Shown: one piece after another, positions 34,370 through 42,874 of the stretch | Numbering within the stretch: position 1 is the first letter of the stretch | How the letters are laid out: the number at the start of each line of letters is the position of its first letter | Assembly (NCBI GenBank): GCA_016213205.1 | Contig: JACRAZ010000029.1 | Location: forward strand, 1-64,000 | Length of the DNA: 64,000 bases | Reading direction: 5' to 3' | Source: Burkholderiales bacterium | GTDB lineage: Bacteria > Pseudomonadota > Gammaproteobacteria > Burkholderiales > Burkholderiaceae_C | Notes under the pieces: generated by a model | What the model was told of the DNA's origin: nothing | Seen by the model: only the letters and a program-made list of their open reading frames with translations | Database searches by the model: none | Program-made: the position numbers and the translations under genes

Positions 34370-34873
34370 TCAGGGTTCGCCGTCCCAGTAGTCCAGGCTG
34401 TCATCGCCCCGCCCGATGGCGCCGAAGACCCGCGCGCCCTCCACCGAGGCCAGGGCCTGGTACTTGCCCGAATCGGGGTATTCGCAGACCTCCGGGCTCT
34501 CGCGGGTGCTGATCGAGAGGTAGCGAAGCGGCGCCGACGAGGTGTTGATGATCTGGTGCGGATACGCCGGCCCGGGCGGGATGAAGATCATGTCGCCAGC
34601 GCGGATGGGCAGCCATTGGCCGGCCACGCGCAAGGTGCCGCTGCCCTCGAGCACGAAGAAAAGCTCTTCCTGGGCATGGTGGAAGTGGTACGGACACGAG
34701 CGTTTGCCGGGCGCCACGGTGTCCACCGAGGCGCCGAGCTTGCAGGCCGCGGTGCCGGTCGCCAGCCGGGCCGCCAGGGTCTCGTACAGTGGTTCACGCA
34801 CCTGGTGTTCCACCGGCACCTCGTGGATGTTGCGGATCAGCTGCGCCGCGAGCGTTGCCGGGGTGTCGTTCAT
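34370..34873 (-). CDS. Cupin-domain protein
   Basis: A 167-residue single-domain cupin. Motif 1 is CPYHFHHAQEELFFVLEG and motif 2 GDMIFIPPGPAYPHQIIN, so the metal-binding His/Glu set is intact. It ends with a conserved acidic tail (DDSLDYWDGEP) seen in a group of proteobacterial cupins of unknown function. Its ATG overlaps the stop of the dienelactone hydrolase gene as ATGA, making it the last gene of the minus-strand operon from 36732. Confidence 0.85.
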   Translation of the reverse strand: MNDTPATLAAQLIRNIHEVPVEHQVREPLYETLAARLATGTAACKLGASVDTVAPGKRSCPYHFHHAQEELFFVLEGSGTLRVAGQWLPIRAGDMIFIPPGPAYPHQIINTSSAPLRYLSISTRESPEVCEYPDSGKYQALASVEGARVFGAIGRGDDSLDYWDGEP

Positions 34874-35733
34874 GGCGCGGATTCTGGCAGCGCGGGTGCG
34901 GCCGCGCCCGCCGCGCCGGCGCCCAGCCGGTGGGCCAGGAAGGCCAGCACCTCGTCGCGCGCGGCCAGCGTCGGTTGGCCGGCCGTGTCGATCAGGTGGG
35001 CGGTGAGCACGCTGTGCGGCGTGGGCACGTAGCGCTGGAAGAACGGCGGCGGGTTCGGGTGGGCCGCGCTGTCGGGCAGCACCCGTGCCACGAAGCGATC
35101 GCCCAGCGCCTGGGCATACGCGGCGAAGCGCTGCGCGGTGCACACCCGGTCGCCGGCAAACCGGTAGGCCATCACGCTGAGGTCCTCGCGGTCCAGCCGC
35201 TGCCGCACCGCGTGCAGGTCGTCGGGCGAGATCTCCAGCCCGGCCGGGTCGTCCAGCGGCAGCGAGGGCTGGGCGAGCACCGGCGCCAACACCGCCGGCT
35301 CCAGCATCATCGTGAGCGCGAAGTTGCCGGTGAAGCACATGCCGATGGCGCCCACGCCGGGGCCGCCACAGGCCTGGTGCGCCTGCCGGGCCAGCGCACG
35401 CAGCCACTGCGTGACCGGGCTCGACACGTTGGCGCCGAAGGCCCGGAACTCGGCGCTCACGCACACGCGCCGGAACACCGCGGCCCCTTCCTCGGCGGCG
35501 GGCACCGCACCATCGCGGCCGAACAGCGAGGGCATGTACACCGTGAACCCGGCCTCGCGCACCCAGCGCGCGAAACGCGCCACCTGCGGGCTGATGCCGG
35601 GCATCTCGGTCATCACGATCACGGCCGGGCCGCGGCCCGACACATGCACGCGCCGGGTCGTGCCAAGGAGCGTGATCTCGTGGGGCGTGAAGTCGTCGAG
35701 CGGGTCGTCGATGTCGAGGCCGTGGGCAGGCAT
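34870..35733 (-). CDS. Dienelactone hydrolase family protein
   Basis: A 287-residue alpha/beta hydrolase. The nucleophile elbow is AIGMCFTGNFAL with Cys133, characteristic of dienelactone hydrolases, which use Cys rather than Ser. TEMPGISPQV provides the Glu that orients the Cys. The C-terminal His is likely in the PTPHSVLTAH region. The family hydrolyses dienelactones of chlorocatechol catabolism, but many members have other substrates. The ATG at 35733 follows CAGGAG and sits 32 bases after the broken oxidoreductase gene. Confidence 0.85.
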   Translation of the reverse strand: MPAHGLDIDDPLDDFTPHEITLLGTTRRVHVSGRGPAVIVMTEMPGISPQVARFARWVREAGFTVYMPSLFGRDGAVPAAEEGAAVFRRVCVSAEFRAFGANVSSPVTQWLRALARQAHQACGGPGVGAIGMCFTGNFALTMMLEPAVLAPVLAQPSLPLDDPAGLEISPDDLHAVRQRLDREDLSVMAYRFAGDRVCTAQRFAAYAQALGDRFVARVLPDSAAHPNPPPFFQRYVPTPHSVLTAHLIDTAGQPTLAARDEVLAFLAHRLGAGAAGAAAPALPESAP

Positions 35734-35765
35734 GAAGGCTCCTGTGTTCGCAGGGGTGGCCGGCG

Positions 35766-36280
35766 TCACGCGCGCAGCGCGATCTTGCCGCTGCGCGGGC
35801 GTGTGTCGGTGGCGAGGGCGGCGCCGATGTCGGCCAGCGCGAAGGCCTGCTCCACCGGCAACACCAAGGTGCCGGCCAGCACCATCTGCACGATCTCCTG
35901 CAGCCAGCGCGCACGCTCGTCCGCGCTGCTGCGGGCACCGCGCCGGGCGGCCCAGAAGCCGCGCACGGTGCAGGGCTTGTAGAGCAGCTTGTCGACGTGC
36001 AGGCTGAGCGTCAGCGACACCATGGAGCCGAAGCACACCAGCGTGCCCCCCTCGTCCAAAACGCCGAGCAGGTCGTTCGGCGCGTCGCCACCCAGCGAAT
36101 CCACCGCGCGCAGCAGGCGGGCGGCCTGGGCCACGAAGTACTCGGCCCAGGTGGCGGCCGGTGGCCGTACTCGCCACGCACCAGCTCCAGGTCGTGGGTG
36201 TGCATCGGCGACAGCAGCATCGCCAGCCGCACCTCGCCGGGGGCACGGCGCCGGGCCGGCGCGGCGGCGGGTGCGGTCAC
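35766..36280 (-). pseudogene. Quinone oxidoreductase (MDR family) with internal deletions and frameshift
   Basis: Starts at GTG 36280, overlapping the tautomerase stop (GTGA). The N-terminus (PGEVRLAMLLSPMHTHDLEL, GEYGHRPP) is that of a zinc-type alcohol dehydrogenase-like quinone reductase. The frame then shifts directly to ATWAEYFVAQAARLL, and that short piece joins LRAVDSLGGDAPNDLL of the late Rossmann region. The C-terminus to 35766 is normal (VCFGSMVS, VRGFWAARR, SGKIALRA). Most of the GroES-like domain and the nucleotide-binding fold are missing: only about 170 of roughly 330 codons remain. It cannot make an active enzyme. Sequencing or assembly collapse in this GC-rich tract is an alternative explanation. 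Confidence 0.8.
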
Positions 36281-36732
36281 GGCTTCACCACCGACCGCAG
36301 GTGCTTGAAGCCCGCGGCGGCGCTCACGTCCGGCAGGCGCCAGATCACGTCGCCCGCGCCCCACTGGCCCTCGGGCATTTCCAGCAGCAGCGTGGACAGC
36401 AGCACGCGCCGCGCGTCGCCGGCCGGCATGGCGCCCTGGAAGGCGGCGCTCAGGCGCGCCACGTAGGCCGCGCGCGAGGCCCCGTCCAGCACGCCGGCCG
36501 GGATGTAGGCCTGCACGATGCACAGCAGCACGCGCTCGGACACGTCACGCGCCGCCGAGCGGATGGCGCCGGGCGGCAGCTCCTCGATGACGGTGAGCGT
36601 GACCGACTGCTGCTGCGGTGTGTCGCCCACCTGCTCCACCTCGTTGGCCACGCGGGTGATGGCGTCGAACAGGGCTTCACGGGCGGCGCCGGGAAAGGCG
36701 CCATGGGGGACTTTGACGAGGATGTTGGGCAA
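36277..36732 (-). CDS. Tautomerase-fold protein (4-oxalocrotonate tautomerase-like)
   Basis: A 151-residue protein whose mature N-terminus would be Pro (MPNILVKVPHGAFPG), the catalytic base of the tautomerase superfamily. The first ~65 residues match the beta-alpha-beta unit (NEVEQVGDTPQQQSVTLTVIEELPPG). The second half is a longer extension, as in two-unit members. The start codon is TTG at 36732, with GGAGA seven bases upstream. It is the first gene of the operon divergent from the GlxA-type regulator at 36827, which may control it. Confidence 0.78.
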   Translation of the reverse strand: MPNILVKVPHGAFPGAAREALFDAITRVANEVEQVGDTPQQQSVTLTVIEELPPGAIRSAARDVSERVLLCIVQAYIPAGVLDGASRAAYVARLSAAFQGAMPAGDARRVLLSTLLLEMPEGQWGAGDVIWRLPDVSAAAGFKHLRSVVKP

Positions 36733-36826
36733 GGTGTTCTCCGGGATGACAGCGAAGCCGTATTGCGCCCGATCCAGGGCCCGCCTACCATGGTCTGGAT
36801 GATCAACTTCATTGCTTTTTCAGACA

Positions 36827-37813
36827 ATGTTCGATTTCACCGTGCTGCTGCTTCCCGGGGCCTACGCCAGCAGCGTGGCCGTCACGCTGGACATGCTGGC
36901 GGCCGCCACCAGGCTGGCGCCGCGCCTGGACCTGCCCACCCCACGCTGGCGCGTGCTGGGGGTGGGCGGTGTCCCGGTGGCGCTGGGCGGCGGCCTCGCG
37001 GCCCAGGCCCGGGCCCTGCCGCGCACCGTGCGTGACGATGGCGCGATCTGGGTGGTGCCCGGCCTCGGGCTCGAATCCGCCGGCCATGCACGCGAGCGCC
37101 TGCTGCAGCCCGACGCACAGGCTGCCGCGCGCGCGCTACGCACGCATGCCGCGCGCGGCGGCACGGTGGCGGCCTCCTGCTCGGCGGTGTTCCTGCTGCA
37201 GGCCGCGGGCCTGCTGGCGGGGCGCCGGGTCACCACCTCCTGGTGGCTGGCGGCGCGGCTGCGCGAGCTCGAGCCCGGCTGCACGGTGGACGCCAACCGC
37301 ATGGTGTGCGCCGACGGGCCGGTGGTCACCGCCGGCGCCGCCTTCGCGCAGACCGACCTGATGCTGCACCTGCTGCGCGCCCGCTTCGGCGCACCGCTGG
37401 CCAAGGCCGTGTCGCGCGTGCTGCTGGTGGACGGGCGCGAGGCCCAGGCGCCGTTCGTGGTGCCCGAGCTGCTGGCCGATGGCGACGAGCTGGTGGCCCG
37501 GGTGATCGAGCGCGTCACGCAGGCGATGCCCACGCCACCGTCCATCGCCGAGCTGGCGCGAGGCTTCGGCATGTCCGAGCGCACGCTGGCGCGCCACATC
37601 CGCGCGCGCACCGGCCAGAGCACCGGCGCGCTGGTGCAGAGCGTGCGGCTGAACCGCGCACGCATGCTGCTGGAGAGCAGCCGCCTGTCGGTCGAGCAGG
37701 TGGCCGAGCAGGTGGGTTACGGCGATGCCACGGCGCTGTGGCGCCTGATGCGGCGCGTGGCCGGTGTCACCCCGCGCCGGCTGCGCGCGGGCCTGGCGGC
37801 GGAGCGGGGCTGA
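36827..37813 (+). CDS. GlxA-family AraC-type regulator (DJ-1/PfpI plus HTH)
   Basis: A 328-residue regulator. Residues about 4-175 form a DJ-1/PfpI-like domain with the Cys nucleophile-elbow region TVAASCSAVFLLQAAGLL. Residues about 225-325 are an AraC helix-turn-helix (IAELARGFGMSERTLARHI, then VEQVAEQVGYGDATALWRLM). The ATG at 36827 is preferred over the in-frame TTG at 36812. It faces the tautomerase operon across a 94-base spacer, the usual arrangement for a local activator. The inducer is unknown. Confidence 0.9.
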   Translation: MFDFTVLLLPGAYASSVAVTLDMLAAATRLAPRLDLPTPRWRVLGVGGVPVALGGGLAAQARALPRTVRDDGAIWVVPGLGLESAGHARERLLQPDAQAAARALRTHAARGGTVAASCSAVFLLQAAGLLAGRRVTTSWWLAARLRELEPGCTVDANRMVCADGPVVTAGAAFAQTDLMLHLLRARFGAPLAKAVSRVLLVDGREAQAPFVVPELLADGDELVARVIERVTQAMPTPPSIAELARGFGMSERTLARHIRARTGQSTGALVQSVRLNRARMLLESSRLSVEQVAEQVGYGDATALWRLMRRVAGVTPRRLRAGLAAERG

Positions 37814-37847
37814 CACCGCGCCGCGGCCGGGCCCGCCCCGGCAAGGC

Positions 37848-38162
37848 CTACCGGGCGGGCTCGATCGCCGTGACGGTGAAGACGCCGTTGAGCCGCATGG
37901 CCGTGAACCGCACCTTGTCGCCCGGCTTGAGGCCGGCCAGCAGCTTCGGGTCCGCCACCTTGAACACCATGGTCATGCCGGGCATGTCGAGGCTGGCGAT
38001 GGGGCCATGGCGCAGCGTGAGCTTGGCCTGCTCCGGGTCGACCTTGCGCACTTCGCCATCGGCCATCGATGCCGCGGCGGAGGCGGCCGGCGCCGCGCCC
38101 TGTGCAGGGGCGGCGCCGGGCGCGCCCAGCGCGGCCAGGGTGATGAGCATCGCGATCTTCAT
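37848..38162 (-). CDS. CusF-like periplasmic copper-binding protein
   Basis: A 104-residue protein with a short signal peptide (LITLAALGAPGAAPAQG) and a CusF-fold domain. The Met-rich site DMPGMTMVFKV (Met60, 63, 65) and His52 (TLRHGPI) are the expected Cu(I)/Ag(I) ligands; the tryptophan found in E. coli CusF is absent. It would bind and hand over periplasmic copper. It is the last gene of the copper operon, 10 bases after the cupredoxin gene. Confidence 0.88.
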   Translation of the reverse strand: MKIAMLITLAALGAPGAAPAQGAAPAASAAASMADGEVRKVDPEQAKLTLRHGPIASLDMPGMTMVFKVADPKLLAGLKPGDKVRFTAMRLNGVFTVTAIEPAR

Positions 38163-38172
38163 GGGCAGCTCC

Positions 38173-38664
38173 TCACTTGACCACCACGGTGCCGACCATG
38201 CCGGCCTCGAAATGACCGGGTTGCAGGCAGGCGAACTGGAAGGTGCCCGCCTCGGTGAACTGCCACACGATCTCGCCGCGCGCGCCAGGCTTCACGTGGG
38301 CCATGTTCGGATCGGCATGCTCCATGTTCGGGAACTTCTTCATCAGCTCGGCATGCGCCTGCAGCGCTTCGGGGGTGCCCAGCACCATCTCGTGCATCAG
38401 CTGCCCCGCGTTGTGCACGACGAAGCGCACGGTCTGGCCCCGCCGCAGCGTCACCAGGGCCGGCGCGAAGCGCATCGTGTCGGCCATGTCCACCCGGATG
38501 GTGCGGGCGACCTTGCGTGGATCGCCCTCCCGCCCGAACGCGGTGGGCTCGACCTTCGCGCCATCGAACGCCGGCTTGCGGGCCGGTGGGTCGTTGCCAT
38601 GGGCCTGCGCCAGCGAGGCCGCCAGCGCCAGCATGACGGGGGCGATTGCGTGGTGGGGTATCAC
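38173..38664 (-). CDS. Periplasmic cupredoxin (type 1 copper)
   Basis: A 163-residue protein with signal peptide (APVMLALAASLAQAHG). It is a plastocyanin-like cupredoxin. The type 1 site is His91 (GQLMHEMVLG) with Cys146, His151 and Met156 (ACLQPGHFEAGMVG). A Met/His-rich insertion lies between (KKFPNMEHADPNMAHV). Such proteins accompany copper-resistance oxidases in proteobacteria and may store copper or take electrons. It is flanked by multicopper oxidase and CusF-like genes with 10-base gaps. Confidence 0.88.
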   Translation of the reverse strand: MIPHHAIAPVMLALAASLAQAHGNDPPARKPAFDGAKVEPTAFGREGDPRKVARTIRVDMADTMRFAPALVTLRRGQTVRFVVHNAGQLMHEMVLGTPEALQAHAELMKKFPNMEHADPNMAHVKPGARGEIVWQFTEAGTFQFACLQPGHFEAGMVGTVVVK

Positions 38665-38674
38665 GGGGGCTCCT

Positions 38675-40042
38675 TCAGTGGCCTTCGTGGCCGGTGGGTT
38701 TGCGCACCCGCAGGGTGCCGGGGTCGGCCTTCGGCGCTGCGGCCCGGGGGGCCTCGGGCAGCTCGGCCGTGTACTCGCTGGCCACGGTGCCGGCGGGGTG
38801 CCGGTAGGGGCCGGGGTCCTGGAAATCGCCGCGGCGGATGTCGTCGCGCACCTTCACCACGCTGAACATGCCGCCCATGCCCACCGGGCCGAAGGGGCCG
38901 GTGCCGGTCATCATCGGCAGCGTGTTGTCCGGCAGCGGCATCTCCATCTCGGCCATCTCGTGCATGCCGCGCTCGCCCATCACCATGTAGTCGGGGATGA
39001 GGTCGGTGATCTGCCGGGCCACGTCCCGCTGGTCCACGCCGATCATCGTGGGCACGCCGTGGCCCATCGCATTCATCGTGTGGTGCGACTTGTGGCAGTG
39101 GATGGCCCAGTCGCCGGCGATCGCGTCGAACTCGAAGGCCCGCATCTGCCCCACGGCCACGTCGGTGGTCACCTCGGGCCAGCGCGCGCTGCGGGGCACC
39201 CAGCCGCCATCGGTGCCCGTCACCTCGAAGTGGGGTCCGTGCATGTGGATGGGGTGGTTGGTCATGGTCAGGTTGCCCACCCGGATGCGCACCCGCTCGC
39301 CGGTGCGCGCCACGAAGGGGTCGATGCCGGGGAAGGCGCGGCTGTTCCAGGTCCAGAGGTTGAAGTCGAGCATCGTGTTCACCCGCGGGGTGGCGCTGCC
39401 GGGGTCGATGTCGTAGGCGTTGAGGATGAAGCCGAAGTCGCGGTCGACCCGGTGCTGCCGGGGGTCCTTCGGGTGCACGATGAACAGGCCCATCATGCCC
39501 ATCGCCATCTGCGTCATCTCGTCGGCATGCGGGTGGTACATGAAGGTGCCCGAACGCTGCAGCACGAACTCGTACAGGAAGGTCTTGCCCACGCCGATGG
39601 GTGGCTGCGTGAGGCCGGTGACGCCGTCCATGCCCGATGGCAGCAGGATGCCGTGCCAGTGCACGCTGGTGACCTCGGGCAGCCGGTTGGTGACGAAGAT
39701 GCGGATGCGGTCGCCCTCGACCGCCTCGATGGTGGGGCCCGGGCTCTGGCCGTTGTAGCCCCAAAGGTTGGCCTTCATGCCGGGGGCGATCTCGCGCACC
39801 ACCGGCTCGGCCACGAGGTGGAATTCCTTGACGCCGTCCTTCATGCGCCAGGGCAGCGACCAGCCGTTGAGGGTGACGATGGGCTGGTACGGCCGGCCGT
39901 TGGGCGGCGGTGGCGGCGGCTGCATCGCGGCCGAGCTCTGGAGCACGGCCTCGGGCAGCGATGCGGCACCCGCGCGGCTGACGGCCGCGGCGCCCAGGAA
40001 GGTGGCGCCGGCGGCCTTGAAGAAGCTTCTGCGTTGGTTCAT
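38675..40042 (-). CDS. Multicopper oxidase (copper-resistance type), Tat-exported
   Basis: A 455-residue laccase-like oxidase. The N-terminus has a twin-arginine signal (NQRRSFFKAAGATFLG). The four copper-binding segments are intact: SVHWHG (His128, 130), MYHPHAD (His170, 172), NHPIHMHGPH (His263, 266, 268) and the HCHKSHHTM segment (His315, Cys316, His317). The C-terminal part after residue 330 is Met-rich (MEMPLPDNTLPMMTGTGP), as in copper-tolerance enzymes. It probably oxidises Cu(I) in the periplasm. It is co-transcribed with the TolC-like gene upstream (12-base gap). Confidence 0.92.
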   Translation of the reverse strand: MNQRRSFFKAAGATFLGAAAVSRAGAASLPEAVLQSSAAMQPPPPPPNGRPYQPIVTLNGWSLPWRMKDGVKEFHLVAEPVVREIAPGMKANLWGYNGQSPGPTIEAVEGDRIRIFVTNRLPEVTSVHWHGILLPSGMDGVTGLTQPPIGVGKTFLYEFVLQRSGTFMYHPHADEMTQMAMGMMGLFIVHPKDPRQHRVDRDFGFILNAYDIDPGSATPRVNTMLDFNLWTWNSRAFPGIDPFVARTGERVRIRVGNLTMTNHPIHMHGPHFEVTGTDGGWVPRSARWPEVTTDVAVGQMRAFEFDAIAGDWAIHCHKSHHTMNAMGHGVPTMIGVDQRDVARQITDLIPDYMVMGERGMHEMAEMEMPLPDNTLPMMTGTGPFGPVGMGGMFSVVKVRDDIRRGDFQDPGPYRHPAGTVASEYTAELPEAPRAAAPKADPGTLRVRKPTGHEGH

Positions 40043-40054
40043 GGCGCGGCTCCT

Positions 40055-41452
40055 TCAGTGCGCGGCCGGCTCGGCCGATGCGGCGCGGGCGGGCCCGCCG
40101 ACGGCCATGGCGCCGGGCGATCGCCCGGTGAGCGCCAGCTGCAGCTGGGTGTGGGCCACCCAGTGCTCGCGCAGCGATTCCACCGCCGCGGTGACGCTGC
40201 TGACCTGGTCGCGCGAATCGGCCAGCAGGTCGAACACGCTCGCGAGCATGCCGTTGTAGCGCAGCAGCTGCTCCTCCGAGATGCGCTTGCGCAGCGGCAC
40301 CACCTCGTCGCGGTAGTGCCGCGCCAGGTCGTAGGCGGTGCGGTAGGCCGAGTAGGCCTCGCGCACTTCGGACCGGGCCTGCAAGGCCACCTGCGTGGCG
40401 CGGTGCACGGCCTGCTGGTAGATCGCCTCGGCCCGCGCCACGCGCGTGCTGCCGAAGTCGAACAGCGGCAGCTCGAGCTCCAGCTCGACCCCGTTGCTGC
40501 GGGGTTCGCCGGTGGCGCTCTTGTTCTGGTAGCCCACGTGCAGCACGTTGACGAAGCGCGTGGCCTGCGTCAGCCCCAGCGCGCGGGCGGTGGCCTCCGC
40601 GCTGCGCCGGGCCATCAGCACGTCCAGGCGCCGGTCCATCGCGGTCTGTTCGGCGTCGCCGGGCTCGGCCGGGGCCGCCGGCAGCTCGGGCAGCCGGTCG
40701 GGCAGCGTGAACCCGCGCCCATCGCCGCCCAGGGCCAGCAGCCGCGCCAGCCGTTCCCGCGCGGCCACGGCCTGGTGCCGCGCCCGCGCCAGCTGCGCGG
40801 TGGCGTCGGCGTAGAAGGCCTGCTCGCGCATCTGTGCCAGCTTGCTGAAGTTGCCCGCCGCTGCCATGCGACGGGCCAGCTCGCTGGCGGCGTCCGCGGC
40901 CTGCTTGACCTGGCCGAAGTAGCCCACCAGCTGCTGGGCCGCCACCGCGTCGTAGTAGGCCAGGCGCGCCTGGGCGGCCAGGCCCACGGTGTCCGATGCC
41001 GCCTGCAGCTGCGCCTGCTCGAACTGCTGCTGCCCGAGCTGCCGCGACACCGGCCAGGTGAGCAGGCTCAGCAGGTCGAACACGATCGCACGTTCGATCT
41101 CGACACCCTCGCTGCCGCGCAGGCGGCCCAGGCTGATCGAGGGGTTGGCCAGGCGCCCGGCACGCACGCGCTCGGCCTCGGCGATGCCGAGTTCGGCATA
41201 GGCGGCCTGCAACGCCGGGCTGTTGAGCAGCGCGAGCTCGACGGCGCTGTCGGCCGTCAGCGGCTGCGCCAGCAGTTCGTCGACCCGGGCCCGCGCCGCG
41301 CCGGCCTGCTCGGCGGTGCGCAGCTGGCGTGGCACCTGGCCGATGCGTTCCTGGGTGAGTTGCGCCACCGTGCCGAAACCGCCGTCCGGCGAGAAGCTGG
41401 CGCAGCCGGCGAGCGCCAGCACGGCGCAGGCGGCCAGGCTCAGGCGCATCAT
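40055..41452 (-). CDS. TolC-family outer-membrane lipoprotein
   Basis: A 465-residue outer-membrane factor. A lipoprotein signal (LAACAVLALAGCAS) gives a lipobox Cys at residue 16. Two TolC-like repeats of long helices and strands follow (ALLNSPALQAAYAELGIAEA; NGVELELELPLFDFG). Outer-membrane factors normally pair with a periplasmic adaptor and an RND or other pump. None of the adjacent genes encodes one; the neighbours are the multicopper oxidase and a small His-rich protein. The start overlaps the upstream gene as ATGA. Confidence 0.88.
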   Translation of the reverse strand: MMRLSLAACAVLALAGCASFSPDGGFGTVAQLTQERIGQVPRQLRTAEQAGAARARVDELLAQPLTADSAVELALLNSPALQAAYAELGIAEAERVRAGRLANPSISLGRLRGSEGVEIERAIVFDLLSLLTWPVSRQLGQQQFEQAQLQAASDTVGLAAQARLAYYDAVAAQQLVGYFGQVKQAADAASELARRMAAAGNFSKLAQMREQAFYADATAQLARARHQAVAARERLARLLALGGDGRGFTLPDRLPELPAAPAEPGDAEQTAMDRRLDVLMARRSAEATARALGLTQATRFVNVLHVGYQNKSATGEPRSNGVELELELPLFDFGSTRVARAEAIYQQAVHRATQVALQARSEVREAYSAYRTAYDLARHYRDEVVPLRKRISEEQLLRYNGMLASVFDLLADSRDQVSSVTAAVESLREHWVAHTQLQLALTGRSPGAMAVGGPARAASAEPAAH

Positions 41453-41802
41453 GGCCGGCCTCCGTGCATCTTGTGGTGCATGCCGGGGTGCGAGTGGCTG
41501 GCCGAGGCTGCCGCGGCGGGCCTGGCACGGGTGTCGCCCCCGGTGGGCGCGGGCGGTGTGCCCGCGCCCTGCGGGGCGGCCGGCGCGCCGGTGCCCGCCA
41601 GGCCGCGGCCGGCCACCGCCGCGTTCAGCGCGCGCCAGTTCCCGAGCGGCACCTCCTGGAAGGGCTTGTAGTCCGCAAACGCGGAGCGGTAGGCCAGCGG
41701 CGGCGATGCCTTCGGCGCCGGGTTGGCGGCGCCTTGTGCGGCGGCCTGCAGCGGCATGCACGCCACCAGGGCGGTGCCCCAGGCTGTCAGCTTGTGCTTC
41801 AT
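41449..41802 (-). CDS. Small exported protein of copper operon
   Basis: A 117-residue protein with a signal peptide (TAWGTALVACMPLQAAAQG). It has a conserved middle (YRSAFADYKPFQEVPLGNWR) and a His/Met-rich C-terminus (SHSHPGMHHKMHGG) that could bind copper. It overlaps the TolC-like gene start. The family appears restricted to heavy-metal clusters of beta-proteobacteria in my memory; no biochemical role is known. Confidence 0.72.
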   Translation of the reverse strand: MKHKLTAWGTALVACMPLQAAAQGAANPAPKASPPLAYRSAFADYKPFQEVPLGNWRALNAAVAGRGLAGTGAPAAPQGAGTPPAPTGGDTRARPAAAASASHSHPGMHHKMHGGRP

Positions 41803-41905
41803 GGTTCAACCTTGTCGGATGCGCCGGCGGGCCAGGCCGCCGGCGGGCTTCCCGTGCGGCGGACGCACAGGCCGGGGTTGGCCTGTCGGTGCAGGCCCGG
41901 CGGGG

Positions 41906-42394
41906 TCAGCGGCTTCGGGGAGGCCGTTCCTGGCCCTCGCACTGGAAGGCCGGGACCGGCGCGCGCAGCAGCGGGAACACGGCCCCGTTGACGTGCGGCA
42001 CCAGGGCCAGTGCCGGCGGCGCCGACACCAGCGGGGTGACACAGCAGCCGCTGGCGCAGAACTGGCATGTGCCGGTGTGTTCGTCCCCGGCCGCGTGGTC
42101 GCAGGCGGCGCCGGCATCGGGTGCCGTGAGCTGCGTGGTCGTGTGCTCCGCATGCACGGGGGCACCGTGGTCCGCGTGAAGGGCCTGCGCGCCATGCTCC
42201 GCATGATGGGCCTGCGGCCCGTCGCCGGCGTGAACGGCCTGCGGGCCATGGTGGCCCGCGTGCCCGCCCGCTGCCGCGCCGACCACCGCCGCCGCCGCCA
42301 TGCCGGCCGGGCAGGCCATGGCGGCGGCCACCGTGCTGCGCAGAGGCAGCAGCACGGCCAGCACTAGCAGCAGAAGGACGCGAAGTGGCTTCAT
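41906..42394 (-). CDS. His-rich exported putative metal-binding protein
   Basis: A 162-residue protein with a hydrophobic leader (LLLLVLAVLLPLRSTVAAAMA). The middle contains many His residues (GGHAGHHG, AHHAEHG, HADHG), followed by cysteine clusters CQFCASGCC. It resembles CopL/DUF2946-like proteins that accompany copper-resistance genes. It starts the minus-strand copper cluster; a 103-base gap separates it from the next gene, so it may form a separate first cistron. Confidence 0.72.
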   Translation of the reverse strand: MKPLRVLLLLVLAVLLPLRSTVAAAMACPAGMAAAAVVGAAAGGHAGHHGPQAVHAGDGPQAHHAEHGAQALHADHGAPVHAEHTTTQLTAPDAGAACDHAAGDEHTGTCQFCASGCCVTPLVSAPPALALVPHVNGAVFPLLRAPVPAFQCEGQERPPRSR

Positions 42395-42631
42395 GGGTGC
42401 GTGATTGTGGATCGGCGCCGCGCCGCGGTGCTGCCGCGGGAGGGACAGGTGCGCGCCGGTGACCGGGTTGTCGTGCGGCTGCGCATGCTCAGGCCTGCCC
42501 CCATGGCAAGGTCAAGCGGCGCCGGCGCATACCGAGGCCGGCAGCAGGGTCTTCGATGCGGCGGGGTGACACCGCCCGCCACGCGGACGCAGCGGCGGCG
42601 GCCGGCCGGGGCGCCCAACGACAATGCCGGC

Positions 42632-42847
42632 ATGGACCGCCAAGACATCGAGCATCGCCTGACCGAACTGGAAATCAAGGCCAGCTTCCAGGAAGACACG
42701 CTGGACCAGCTGAACACGATCGTCGTGCGGCAGCAGCAGCAGATCGAATGGCTGATGCGTGAGCTGCACGCGCTGAAGTCGCGGCCTGCGGCCGCCGACC
42801 TGCCGGCCGTGCGCAGCCTGCGCGACGAGCTGCCGCCGCACTACTGA
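42632..42847 (+). CDS. slyX: SlyX family protein
   Basis: A 71-residue coiled-coil protein. The sequence MDRQDIEHRLTELEIKASFQ, the heptads LDQLNTIVVRQQQQIEWLM and the C-terminal ELPPHY are hallmarks of SlyX. It is a small cytoplasmic protein of unknown function, common in proteobacteria. It stands alone, divergent from the copper cluster. Confidence 0.9.
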   Translation: MDRQDIEHRLTELEIKASFQEDTLDQLNTIVVRQQQQIEWLMRELHALKSRPAAADLPAVRSLRDELPPHY

Positions 42848-42874
42848 GCCGGCCCGCCACTGGCGCCGGGGCGA

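Noticed and set aside
36277..36732. ATG start for the tautomerase-like gene
   Set aside because: The sequence at the conserved Met position is TTG, with a good ribosome site; the Pro2 position is only preserved with this start.
42632..42847. Considered as a metal-responsive regulator because it borders the copper cluster
   Set aside because: The sequence is clearly SlyX, and it is divergent from the cluster.
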